Source: Oopsacas minuta
Taxonomy: Eukaryota; Porifera; Hexactinellida; Lyssacinosida; Leucopsacidae
Assembly: GCA_024704765.1 (NCBI GenBank)
Contig: JAKMXF010000303.1
Location: forward strand, 189,266-253,265
Length of the DNA: 64,000 nucleotides
Reading direction: 5' to 3'
Shown here: piece after piece, positions 11,049 to 21,500 of the stretch
Layout: each line of letters opens with the position of its first letter
Numbering within the stretch: position 1 is the first letter of the stretch
Program-made: the position numbers and the translations under genes
The notes under the pieces: generated by a model
What the model saw: only the letters and a program-made list of their open reading frames with translations
Told to the model about the DNA's origin: nothing
Databases searched by the model: none

Positions 11049-13444
11049 ATGGCCACTACTTCTAAACACTTCGCTGGTACACCTGTGACATGTCACTCCT
11101 TCAATAAGGCTCGTACTGAGGTTGCTATCTCCCCTAACAACCATGAGGTAGAGATATACAGTCAGAAGGGATCTGACTGGGAATTGACTGCTACTCTGAA
11201 GCAACACGAGCAGAGAGTTACCAGCATAGACTGGGCACCTGTATCTAATATGATTGTGACGTGTGGTGTAGATCGAAACTCGTACGTTTGGACTAGAGAA
11301 GGTAATGAGTGGAAACCGGCACTAGTGATACTCAGACTTAATAGAGCTGCTACTTGTGTGAAGTGGTCTCCTAAAGAGAATAAGTTTGCTGTCGGAAGTG
11401 GTGCTAAGATTATTTGTGTGTGTTATTATGATGAAGATCATAAATGGTGAGTTGAGGGTGGAATTTATTAACAAATCTGGATGGCCAAAATACAATATAC
11501 CCGACTTCCCATACCCTAGTAAATCCAATATGCATTTTGATATGATATCCTGAAGGTGTGGTATATGCTGAAAATAGCCATATATGAGCATATTCATGAT
11601 TGCGTCACTGCTGTCACATTGTTAAGAGAAAAGATATCGAAATGTATTATAAGGGTATGGGAAGTCAGGTGTAAACACGCTATCCTGATTTGACAATAAC
11701 TTATAAGTAGATATTGACAACGCCTCATGAGTGAGTCATGGTCTGTGGTATAATTCAGAAAAATTATGACACATGTTTCGCAGAAATCCATCCACCCTAC
11801 AATATCGATCCAGGGGGATCGATTTCTGCAAAACATGCATGCACCTCAACAATTGAGCAATTTCGCTTACTAAGCAAAAAAATTGCCAAATTTTGACAAA
11901 ATTTTATGTAATACATGTATGCAATACATTCATGATTCATTCAGTCAAAACACTGCCTTAGAATAGAATTCTGAGTTACAGTAGCCGCATTTCTATTCCT
12001 GGGACTATGTATAATAAAAATGTCCACATTGGAGAATTGTACTTAGAATTCTTATGTGTCAATTCTATCACTAACTGGCCTATTATTATATAATTCGTTT
12101 GTACCTCACGTTAATTATTTTATCGACCCCTTAATGCAAAAACGCAAAATAGAAGCTCGGAAAAGGGAGTGACAACATTGAGTTTGTCCATGTCCACGTT
12201 AGTATACCACCTTTGAATACTTGCCTCCCTCACCAAGTAGTATAGGTAAAAAAACACCTGATCAGAATTTTCTATTACTTACCTTCAATACTATAGAAGA
12301 ATGTTTATTGAGTTAATTAATAGAACGAAATATATTATACGAATTGCATTTATTAACTGATTATTATTGTTCACATCGACTCTACTGCACAAATGATCTA
12401 GTATTCAAAATTGTATAAACCCTCAGCTACTACTTCAAGTTATTACAGTATGTACAGTGGAACTCGGATAAGAATAACCTTCGGAGACAAAAATTAATAC
12501 GCCTTATCTAATTATCTTGTATTTAGACAAAACAGTGGGAAATAGTGACCAGTGGGATAGTAACACGACATATCTTATTATAACTAACTGAATTCCAGTT
12601 AGTAATACTGTAGTTAGAAGTAGGGTTTCATTCTAAAACTTTCGTAAATACAACCTCCCAAAATTAATTCTCTCTCTTGTGTCATAATTCTGAGGTTCCC
12701 CAGTGGTCTACGACATACACCAATGACAGGTACAATTATTTATTAATATACTCTCCTTCATTCAGGTGGGCGAGTAAGCATATCAAAAAACCTCTCCGCT
12801 CTACAGTTCTTGGCATAGACTGGCATCCTAACAACTGTTTGTTAGCTGCAGCATGTGCTGATTTCAAATCTCGTATATTTTCTGCTTACATGAAAGAGAT
12901 AGAAGAAAAACCTGAAGGTTGTAGCTGGGGGAAGAAGATGCCCTGGGGTAACCTCATGGGCGAGTACTCCAACAATGCTTGGGCACATTCTACCTCATTC
13001 TCTCCTTCTGGTGATAAACTGGCCTGGGTATCTCATGACAGCACCGTATCTGTGTTTGATACAGTCGGTGATAAACTACACTGCATCAAGCTTCCAGAAC
13101 TCCCTTTCCTCAGCTGTTTGTTCTTTTCTGAGCAGAGCATTATTGTAGCTGGTCACGGCTGCTTCCCTGCCCTCTTAAACTTTTCAGATAAACTGGAATT
13201 CAAACAAAAACTGATGCCAAAATCTGAAGCTAAAACAGACTCAAAAGCTCAGGGAGCTCGTAAGATGTTTGAAGGTATGGATTCACGTGGTACTACCAGT
13301 CAGGTGAAAGCTCTGGACACTATTCATCAGAACTCTATTACTCAGATATCTCGTTATTCAGAGGCAGGATTTGCTACCACTGGAGTTGATGGAAAGCTTG
13401 TCATCTGGAATACTAAAGCTATGAGTGACGTCACATTCCTATGA
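11049..13444 (+). CDS. ARPC1: Arp2/3 complex subunit 1 (p41-ARC)
   Basis: Two exons, 11049-11446 and 12766-13444, joined in phase 2 and encoding 358 aa (human ARPC1A/B are 370-372). The protein is the seven-bladed WD40 subunit of the Arp2/3 complex, which nucleates branched actin. Diagnostic strings in order are ISPNNHEVEIY, ITSIDWAP-type VTSIDWAPVSN, VTCGVDRNSYVW, PALVILRLNRAATCVKW, ENKFAVGSGAK, then across the junction WWASKHIKKPLRSTVL, DWHPNNCLLAA, WVSHDSTV, AAGHGCFP-type VAGHGCFPALL, and the final TTGVDGKLVIW. Vertebrate A and B isoforms cannot be separated here. The 1.3-kb intron contains a short inverted repeat and a weak MITE candidate. Confidence 0.96.
11503..11666. repeat. Inverted repeat in ARPC1 intron
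   Basis: The 15-base word GACTTCCCATACCCT (11503-11517) recurs as its perfect reverse complement at 11652-11666, with 134 bases between. It may be the arms of an old MITE. No target duplication is clear. Confidence 0.5.
12455..12610. repeat. Possible degraded pogo-like MITE
   Basis: Begins TA then CAGTGGAACTCGGATAAG and ends AATACTG then TA. Only the first four bases of the two ends agree well, so the right border is a guess. Confidence 0.3.
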
Positions 13445-13786
13445 ATTTATCATCTGTGTGGAGTGTTAACTTGATGAGTATTGAATTATAGAAATGATAG
13501 TATATTGTGTGTATATCTAGATTGTTTGTTTACTCAGTTTATTTAGTAATTTATTAGTGTCTAATTGTGAAATATAACTAACACTTCCATACTTACCAAC
13601 CCCGTTTGCTAATATATCAGGATTTAATTCCTAAATCCCTGTGGGTATTCACATTTCCAGGATTTTACGTTATTCCCCTATTCCACTCAAAATATCCATC
13701 CCGGGAGGGTTGGGAAGTGTGCACTTCGAACATCAAATAAGTTAGTTAATTATTGATTAATCTCCTTGTATATGTAAATACGTATA

Positions 13787-13956
13787 CACTGGAGTCTCCC
13801 AAAACGGACACCCTGAGAAGCGGACAATCCCTCTACAACGGACTAACCTCTTGGAACGGAATGAATTAGCAATCAATGTATGTAATACTTTAGCAGCCTC
13901 CGAGAAGCTGACAGAAGCGATGTCCCAAACATGTCCGTTATTCGGAGACTCTACTG
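13787..13956. repeat. Pogo-like MITE, 170 bp
   Basis: Left end CACTGGAGTCTCCCAAAACG; right end reverse-complemented CAGTAGAGTCTCCGAATAAC. Both continue into CGGACA and are flanked by TA. It lies between ARPC1 and the secreted-protein gene. Confidence 0.75.
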
Positions 13957-14133
13957 TATATGTATATGCGCGTATCAAGGTTGCAATCGATATTCGGTTG
14001 AACCAGATATTCGCCAAATAGTTTAATAATTGGCCGGCTCCCAAATATCAGTATTCGGTATTTCAAGGTCATTAGTTATTATTCCTGTGTCAAGATTTCT
14101 TCTAATTATGTTTAGAAACCGGTTGAACTAGAG

Positions 14134-14715
14134 ATGAGATTCATTCTATTTTTACTATTATTTGTATATTACTCAACAATGTTTTGTGACAAAATTGGGC
14201 CAACATCGAGATTCATTAACTCGTTAAAAGGAGAACCGGCTGATCAATTAAGATACTCTAAACTTAAATCAGACTTGAGTCATATAACATTTGAATATTT
14301 TGAAGAAAAGATATTTACAAGCGCTGAACTTTATGCAAACTTAACAGAATGGATATTAGCTGTTAATGAATTGTCTGATGCTTTCCTTATCGACACTAAG
14401 TGGATGGAGGAATTCAAGACTGTTTACCAGCAATTACACACAATGAAATGTAACAAATCAGATTGTAGCTTTCATATGATTGACATGGCCATTGAGGGGA
14501 GTGGACTACTTCACTCTTTTGGATTATTTGGTGTCAAACTAGGATTCAACTGCCAAATAAGTGACAGTCTGTTCAGAAGTGATTTTGACGTGTCTTTGTT
14601 AGAAAATGAAGATTCTGAATTTGGCCTGCTTGATGTGGACAAAATAAAAGATTATATGTTGATAAAATCTCATTTGCTGCTGAAACCGGCAATAACTAAA
14701 TTCCTAACCTTCTGA
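14134..14715 (+). CDS. Secreted protein of unknown family
   Basis: A 193-aa single-exon gene. The first 17 residues (MRFILFLLLFVYYSTMF) form a typical signal peptide, with cleavage likely near C18-D19, and no other membrane segment follows. The mature part is mixed helical and acidic, with a cysteine pair CNKSDC near residues 108-113 and another cysteine at about 147. One N-glycosylation sequon (NLT) is visible near residue 70. I do not recognise a domain. The start ATG is the first in the frame, ten bases after an in-frame-compatible AG. The neighbours do not suggest a function. Confidence 0.6.
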   Translation: MRFILFLLLFVYYSTMFCDKIGPTSRFINSLKGEPADQLRYSKLKSDLSHITFEYFEEKIFTSAELYANLTEWILAVNELSDAFLIDTKWMEEFKTVYQQLHTMKCNKSDCSFHMIDMAIEGSGLLHSFGLFGVKLGFNCQISDSLFRSDFDVSLLENEDSEFGLLDVDKIKDYMLIKSHLLLKPAITKFLTF

Positions 14716-14757
14716 AGAATATTTTTATCGTTGCTATTCAATGAATTGATTGATATA

Positions 14758-14939
14758 CAGTCGACTCCGGTTAATCGGACCACTGTCCAGAGTAAAGTGG
14801 TCCGATTATCCGGAGTGTCCGATTAACCGAAAAATGTTAAATATTAATCCTGGATTAGATTAGATTCCGTCCAGGAGAAAATGGTCCGATTAACCGAATT
14901 GTCCGATTAACCAGTGGTCCGATTAACCGGAGTCGACTG
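14758..14939. repeat. Pogo/Tigger-like MITE with perfect 28-bp inverted ends
   Basis: The two ends are identical for 28 bases, starting CAGTCGACTCCGGTTAATCG, with TA on both sides. Inside, GTCCGATTAACC-type words repeat several times in both orientations. It is the best preserved member of this group in the window and therefore probably the youngest. Confidence 0.9.
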
Positions 14940-15056
14940 TATTATAAATTTTTGAGCTATAAATGTTATTATGCATCAGTTAAGAACTTTTAAAATGAGT
15001 TCTTTGCGAAAAATATTGTAAAATCTAATAATTTTGAAATTATTGAATATAGCTTG

Positions 15057-17576
15057 ATGAGTACTGTTGGTGATGAGATCAAGCTGGACAGGGAGATGGA
15101 ACTCCCCCAGCTAAGAGATCGGGTATATCTAGACAATGCAGGAGCTGGTTTACCACTGAAATCTCACCTGACTAACTACACTGATGATCTTATGTCACGC
15201 ATGTATAGTAATCCTCATAGTCAGCATACAGTCAGTCATCTTACTCGTAAAGTAATGAATAATGTGAGAGATGAGATTGCTCAGTTTCTTAACACAGATC
15301 TAACTCAGTACTCTGTCATATTCACTTCAGGGACTACTGGTAGCTGTAAACAGCTGGTGGATACGTTTAACTGGGGGAGAGGCGAGGGAGAGCAAGGAGG
15401 TAGTCACGTGTATTTGAATTCAGAACTCTTTGAGTACCAAAAGACTAGCAAAAAGATACAGGATGCTATTCTTAAGAAGCAGAGCTGCTTTTTATATCTA
15501 GAGTCTAACCACACTTCTGTAGTGGGAATGAGAGAGATTGCACAAGACAGAGGAGTACTGTCTGTCTGTGTCAGAGAAGAGGACATGTTTGGGAGTGTAC
15601 CATCTTATGATGTCACTAACCCTATGATACAAAGTGATAATGTCTCCAATGAATCTGACAATATTCTACAAATATTCACTCATCCCAACTCAGGTGAAAC
15701 AGCAAATGAAACGTTTCAACGTCTGTCTAGTGAACGTATAGCTAGACATCAACATTTGCAGACACAAGGCTTCCATCTCCTGGCGTATCCTGCCACCTGT
15801 AATTTCTCAGGCAGAAGATATCCCATAGGAACAATAGAACAGCTGACTAGATCTGGATACAAATTGTGTGACGTCACATTTGCTCCTGAATCAGTGAAGG
15901 TATTTATTGATGCAGCTGCTGCACTCAGCACTAGCGAGATAGATCTGAGTAGAGACACTCCTCATTTCTTAGCTTTTTCATTCTATAAATTATTTGGTTT
16001 TCCGACTGGGATTGGCGCCTTGCTTGTCAGAAATGACAGTTGTTATCTTCTGAATAAGAAGTATTTTGGTGGTGGAACAGTATGGAGTTATGTTAGCAGA
16101 TATAACTTCCATTTGTGCAAAGAGACCCAGAAATTCTTTGAAGATGGTACAATATCTTATCAGAGTATATTAGCACTGCATCATGGATTCAAGACTTTGA
16201 AATCGCTAGGACTATACATGTGTGGAATATCTTCACATACTTTCTCTCTTACTGAGTACACCTACTCTAAATTGTCATCTCTGCGACATTTCAACAACTC
16301 ACCTATATGTGAGATATATACCAGCTCTACAGAGCTACATCCTGCTACACAGGGACCTATACTCACCTTCAATGTGTTACGTTCTGATGGTAGCTATGTT
16401 GGATACTCTACACTGAATGCATTAGCTAATGCTTCTATGATCAGCATCAGAGTAGGATGTTTCTGTAATGTAGGTGCTTGTCAGAAATATCTTAAACTTA
16501 GTGATGACCAAATGCTGCTATTCCTAAAAGCTGGTCACAGATGTGGGGACGAGATAGATCTGGTGGAAGGTCTACCTACTGGTGCTGTGCGTGTATCATT
16601 TGGATACTACAACACCAAAGCAGATGCTGACAGGCTTATTGATATGTTGGAGAGGAATTTTGTAGAAACGCAAGCTAGTAAACCTGCTGCAGAGAGTACT
16701 GAATTTGTTACAAATAAAGAGTCTATCTATGTCAAGGAAATAGCTTTGTTCCCAATCAAGTCATGTGGCAGTATGAAAGTTAAGGAATGGCCTGTATGTG
16801 AGAAAGGATTTCTCTATGACAGAGTATGGGCAATAAGAGATAGTAAAAACGTTATTATAAGACAGACCATGGATAAGAATTTATACAATATACGTCCTTT
16901 TATTGACTTAGAATCTGGGATAATGCAGATTAGCTATCCCGGTATGAAACAAATATGTTTCAAAATAAATGATAATAAAGAACACACCAATTTATATAAG
17001 ATAAGAGTGTATGGTGTCAGGCTACAGGCAGTCTCCCCTCATGCGGAAGTGAATGAATGGCTCTCTCAAGCACTGGGGTATAAGGTAGAATTAGCTCAGA
17101 TGCTATCATCACGATACGCTACAGATAAGCCTAAACACGTGGAAGTAGATAAGATTCCATTACAGATGCAGAGCAAAGCTCATGTGTTATTGATATCACA
17201 ACAATCAGCTGATAATGTGCTTGAAAGAACTCAAAGGTTCACTAGTACGTATAAGGAGAGTGTAGTTGAATTTATTGATCGGATGAGAGGTAACTTGTTG
17301 GTGGAGGGGAAAGATTTGGAGCCATTCGTTGAGCACACTTGGAGGCGAATTTCTGTTAAGGATGTTGCTATGGATCTTGTATGTGATTGTATGCGATGTG
17401 AAGTGATTAGCATACATGCTGATAATCTCAGTATTAATGATGGACCTATGAGATTGATAAACAAAGAGAAGAATGGTTTATTTGGGATACAGATGTCTTT
17501 TGATATTCAGCCAGGTAAGCAACTGCCTACCATAGCTGTTGGAGACAAACTCATAGTGCTTACAACTACAACATAA
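15057..17576 (+). CDS. MOCOS: Molybdenum cofactor sulfurase
   Basis: Single exon, 839 aa (human 888). The enzyme converts the oxo form of molybdenum cofactor to the sulfido form needed by xanthine dehydrogenase and aldehyde oxidase. The N-terminal two thirds is a class V aminotransferase/NifS-like domain: YLDNAGAGLP near residue 25, FTSGTTGSCK, and the PLP-lysine region AFSFYKLFGFPTGIGALL. The persulfide cysteine motif GCFCNVGACQ lies around residue 470. From about residue 560 a MOSC N-terminal beta-barrel and MOSC domain follow (ALFPIKSCGSMKV, GFLYDRVWAI, then CDCMRCEVI). The ATG at 15057 is preceded by a TTG that is not needed. An AG four bases before CTTGATG could be an acceptor. Confidence 0.95.
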   Translation: MSTVGDEIKLDREMELPQLRDRVYLDNAGAGLPLKSHLTNYTDDLMSRMYSNPHSQHTVSHLTRKVMNNVRDEIAQFLNTDLTQYSVIFTSGTTGSCKQLVDTFNWGRGEGEQGGSHVYLNSELFEYQKTSKKIQDAILKKQSCFLYLESNHTSVVGMREIAQDRGVLSVCVREEDMFGSVPSYDVTNPMIQSDNVSNESDNILQIFTHPNSGETANETFQRLSSERIARHQHLQTQGFHLLAYPATCNFSGRRYPIGTIEQLTRSGYKLCDVTFAPESVKVFIDAAAALSTSEIDLSRDTPHFLAFSFYKLFGFPTGIGALLVRNDSCYLLNKKYFGGGTVWSYVSRYNFHLCKETQKFFEDGTISYQSILALHHGFKTLKSLGLYMCGISSHTFSLTEYTYSKLSSLRHFNNSPICEIYTSSTELHPATQGPILTFNVLRSDGSYVGYSTLNALANASMISIRVGCFCNVGACQKYLKLSDDQMLLFLKAGHRCGDEIDLVEGLPTGAVRVSFGYYNTKADADRLIDMLERNFVETQASKPAAESTEFVTNKESIYVKEIALFPIKSCGSMKVKEWPVCEKGFLYDRVWAIRDSKNVIIRQTMDKNLYNIRPFIDLESGIMQISYPGMKQICFKINDNKEHTNLYKIRVYGVRLQAVSPHAEVNEWLSQALGYKVELAQMLSSRYATDKPKHVEVDKIPLQMQSKAHVLLISQQSADNVLERTQRFTSTYKESVVEFIDRMRGNLLVEGKDLEPFVEHTWRRISVKDVAMDLVCDCMRCEVISIHADNLSINDGPMRLINKEKNGLFGIQMSFDIQPGKQLPTIAVGDKLIVLTTTT

Positions 17577-18560
17577 ACCCTGTCACTCGTTTAGTATTCA
17601 TTTTAGGATTGTAGTTGAGTTTCTCTTTTTATGCAAAACAATCTATCCCAAAATTTTTACTATGTAATTCTGATTTACTTACATATTAGTACATATTAGT
17701 ATTATGGCAAAATTGTAAACGTTTGTAAAAATCAAACCGTGAGATCTGTTTAAGATCAGTTGAATTTAGCCAGTTTTGGAATGACTTAATAGGTTATCTA
17801 CCCACCATAATGACGCAAAGTGTCAGTTCGTTATAATTTATGAATCATTGTAATGAAGGTAAAAATGAGAGTGAGATTGATTGTGTTCAAATACCTGAGC
17901 CTGAATTTGGATCGGTGAGACTTGACAACTTTTGCCATGGTTGACTAAATACATTGTCTCTAGTAGGCCATGTGTACACAGTATTCCTCATTTGATTAAT
18001 CATATTTTGACAACTTTCGGCCTATAATTATTTCTAAATGATACTAGAGACAAGTCAAGGAATTATGATCTGTCACGCAGAATTTATTCTGATCTATAAT
18101 ATGTATATATATTATTATTCTTATCATATTTTCACACCTTTTTGCATTTTTATAACTGAAAAGTAACACCGAACATAGCAATTGTAAACAGCCCCTAATT
18201 TGTACCATAAAACGTCCAAAAATGTCTGACATAGCTTTGGTCTGACGTTAGTCATACGCCCCCCAAGACCATTCTCCATGACCTAGTTACGACCCCATTT
18301 AGCTAATTTAAAATATTTTCTATGAGCCTTCTGGCCTGCCTCACTCAATTTTAGAAATTTCACCGCTCTCTGTCCAAGACTACTCAAGTGGTCTTAAGAA
18401 GACATACAATATACTACCCATTGAGAAATTAACAATGGTATGACTCTATTCCTCCACATGTCTCCATTCCATACGATATATTTATGTATGCAAATACTCA
18501 TGCATTTGTTGCGCTATTAACTATAGAAAATATGATGTACTTACCCAGCTTGTAACTGTA
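17577..18560. other. Intergenic, nothing recognised
   Basis: About 980 bases of AT-rich sequence between MOCOS and SPG11. No coding, RNA gene or clear inverted-repeat element was seen. The SPG11 promoter is presumably here. Confidence 0.5.
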
Positions 18561-21500
18561 ATGGCAGAGATGGAGAATTCACAAGAGTTTGGGCTGGAGG
18601 CTGTTACTACACTGAACAACCTCGTACTCACTAAATTACGTCAGTTCTCATTTCCTGAAACTTCTAAGGTAACTCGAGTTTGTGTCAGTCCAGATTCTAA
18701 GATCTTGGCAGTAACAGTTTGTTCTGAAGAATATCAAGAATTAATCCTTTTATATCACCCCATTCCTGACCCCTCTACATGCACCACGCCCTCGTTTGAC
18801 TCTCCAACTTATTTGGAAAGTCTTACTGTTTGTAAAGTTGTAACACATCTCTGGTTGACACCTAATGATCCTAACAGCTGGTGTCGGGACAGGAATATCC
18901 TCGTGGTGCTAACTGCAGCAGAATCTGACGCATCTATTTTATGGATTGAGGTTTCTGCTGGAACTGAGCAGGGAGTAACGCTACTCACTCTCTTTTCACT
19001 CTCTTTACCAGACCTGAGAACTATGATAAGTGAAGATAAGAGATCTGCACCTACGCTATCTACACACCCCATACTAGTAGATCAGCTATCTATCCGACTG
19101 CTTGACTGCAAACATGATGAAGTTCTACTAGTAGCAGATCCTTGTTTCTTCTTGTTGCTATCTATTTCTTCAGATATTCAGACAGACACAGAATCATTTC
19201 CTTCTTCTCTTACGTCTCCTATCCTATCTACACTACTACCCCTACAACCACTGACAGACATAAAACAGTCATTTATATCACTAGACACTAACGTACACCC
19301 TCATGCATTGGGGACTCTCAGTAGTGTGAATATCCGTGGTCCAATCATGTTGTTACTGTACAGTAACGGATATATCCTACTACACAGAATACCATCTGGA
19401 GATATTATAGGTACAATCACTATATCAGAGTATCTACAGTGTTGTATCAGCGAGGATACAGGTCCTGGTGAGTCTGAGAGTTTATCCCCTCCATACACTT
19501 GTATCAGTACACACCCACATATAGAGTATATAGCAGTTGCTAACAAAGATAACTACGTCATCGTTATATATCTGAGACGTTATCTGATGCTGTTTCCTTC
19601 TCATTTGAACCTAAATGTAGTCGTACAGACATCTAATGTCTCTATAGCAGGACAAGACACACCAACTAGTGTACCTACTCAACAGGAAGATGAGTTATTG
19701 AAGATATCACAGACTAGATCAAATAGATTCTCATCAGACTCTCCTCTATGGAGCAGGAGACTCAAACGTCTGAGGAAGTACAGCATCCTACCTTCTTCCT
19801 CTGATAGTAACACAGTAGATTCCAAACATTCTCCGTCCTGTTCCTCACCACACCCTAAAGATTCTAATCATCGTCTAGAAGCACAATCATCTGACAATCC
19901 GTTCTCTTCCAACTTCACTCACGAGATCCCCTCCCCCTCTTGTGACGGATGTACCTGGTTCTCCTCTCCCCCCTCAGCAGAGCAGCAGAGAGTCCTGGCT
20001 ATTTCCTGTGAATCTGACTTGATAACATTGCACTACACTAATGATGATGTCAGAATATCTTACATTTGTGTATTCAACCTTGAGACAGGAGAGAGACGCT
20101 TTTCTGAACTCTCACAGCTATCTCTCCCTATCTATACATACAGTCATGCATCCGATAAGCTGTTACTCCTGTTACAGGATGGATGGGGTGTATGTCCAGT
20201 CGTGGGTCTATCTAGACAATCTCTACTGGCGGGGATACTAGCTCATTGTGATGCATCAGCTGCTGAACTGCTCTGTCAACATAACGGGTGGCAACAGAGC
20301 CTCTTACCTGTATCTGTACTGAGAGAGTCATTAGCTCACAGACAGTTAGACTCAGTCTGTTTCTATTTGAGGATGAGGAGAACTCGTGAGGGAGAGCTGG
20401 AGCTGGTAGGAGGGACCGGAGGAGAGGAGAGGAACGGTCTCCCTATGTCATTTGATTCCATAAAACAATCTATTGATACTTTGTATGGAACTCTACGTGG
20501 ATCAACAAAAGACTCGTATGAAGCTCAGTTCAGTAGTCAGGTGCTACACTTGTCTCATAAGTTCGTGCTATTCCTATTGATAAGGTTCTCCAATAATTTA
20601 AAAGATGAACAGTTGGATATCAATGCAGACTATATTGCTTCTGAACTAGCTAAGTTCAGACAATTCATGAGAGTTGATAATGTTACTCCAGGAAATTGTG
20701 AGAAGTTTGAATTTGTATCAGATGGGAATTCTGAAGTCACAGAAGGAACAGGTCCTCCCACACCTGTTGAATGGAGACACATGCGTAAGAGTGATATTAT
20801 TCGCGATGCATTAGACAGACAATGTCTCCCTCTAGTTCAGAGCTATCTACACTCTAGACTGGAAGAGCAGGTGCAGAGCCAAGGGGGAGCAGACAAGGCA
20901 ACTAGTCCCCTAGACCTCAGATACAGATCTGCAGAGATCAGCTGGTACGGTATTAGACAACTGGTATTACATTTAGCTTATCAGTGCATGGGCAGAGAGG
21001 ATCTATCAACTTGCAAACAGCGTCTAGCTGTAGTTGGTCGCTCAGTCCCTGATATGCTCCGGTATATAGCTACACACACCAGCAATAGATTTATTAGAGG
21101 TTCTCTCTATAATGAGCTCAAATCTAGCGGAACACTTGGAGCAGCGGAATTGGATCTATTCGAGTTCCTTCAGGTACTAGAGCATACATACCCTTCTTCT
21201 AGTTACAAACAAACTCTATCTTATATCAAGAAGAGTTCTTCTAAGCTCCCTGCATTCCCTGAGTACCCTACATTCCGTGACATGCCTCCTAGCTCTAGTC
21301 TAACGGACCTGAAACGTACAGGGGAGCTTGATGAGTTATGTCCCGAATATTTTGGTGCTAATAAACCTATTCTCTCCTCTCAATCAGCTGGTAAGAGAGA
21401 TTCCTATTACTTCTCTGGCTCATACATGTGGGTAATAGCAGAGAGTGCTAGGGACCGTGACCTGTTGCTTATGGAAGGGTTCTTACTCAAGAATGAACAT

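Noticed and set aside
13582..13730. Possible transposon with CACTTCC/GGAAGTG ends after ARPC1
   Set aside because: The ends match only over a few bases and no target duplication is visible.
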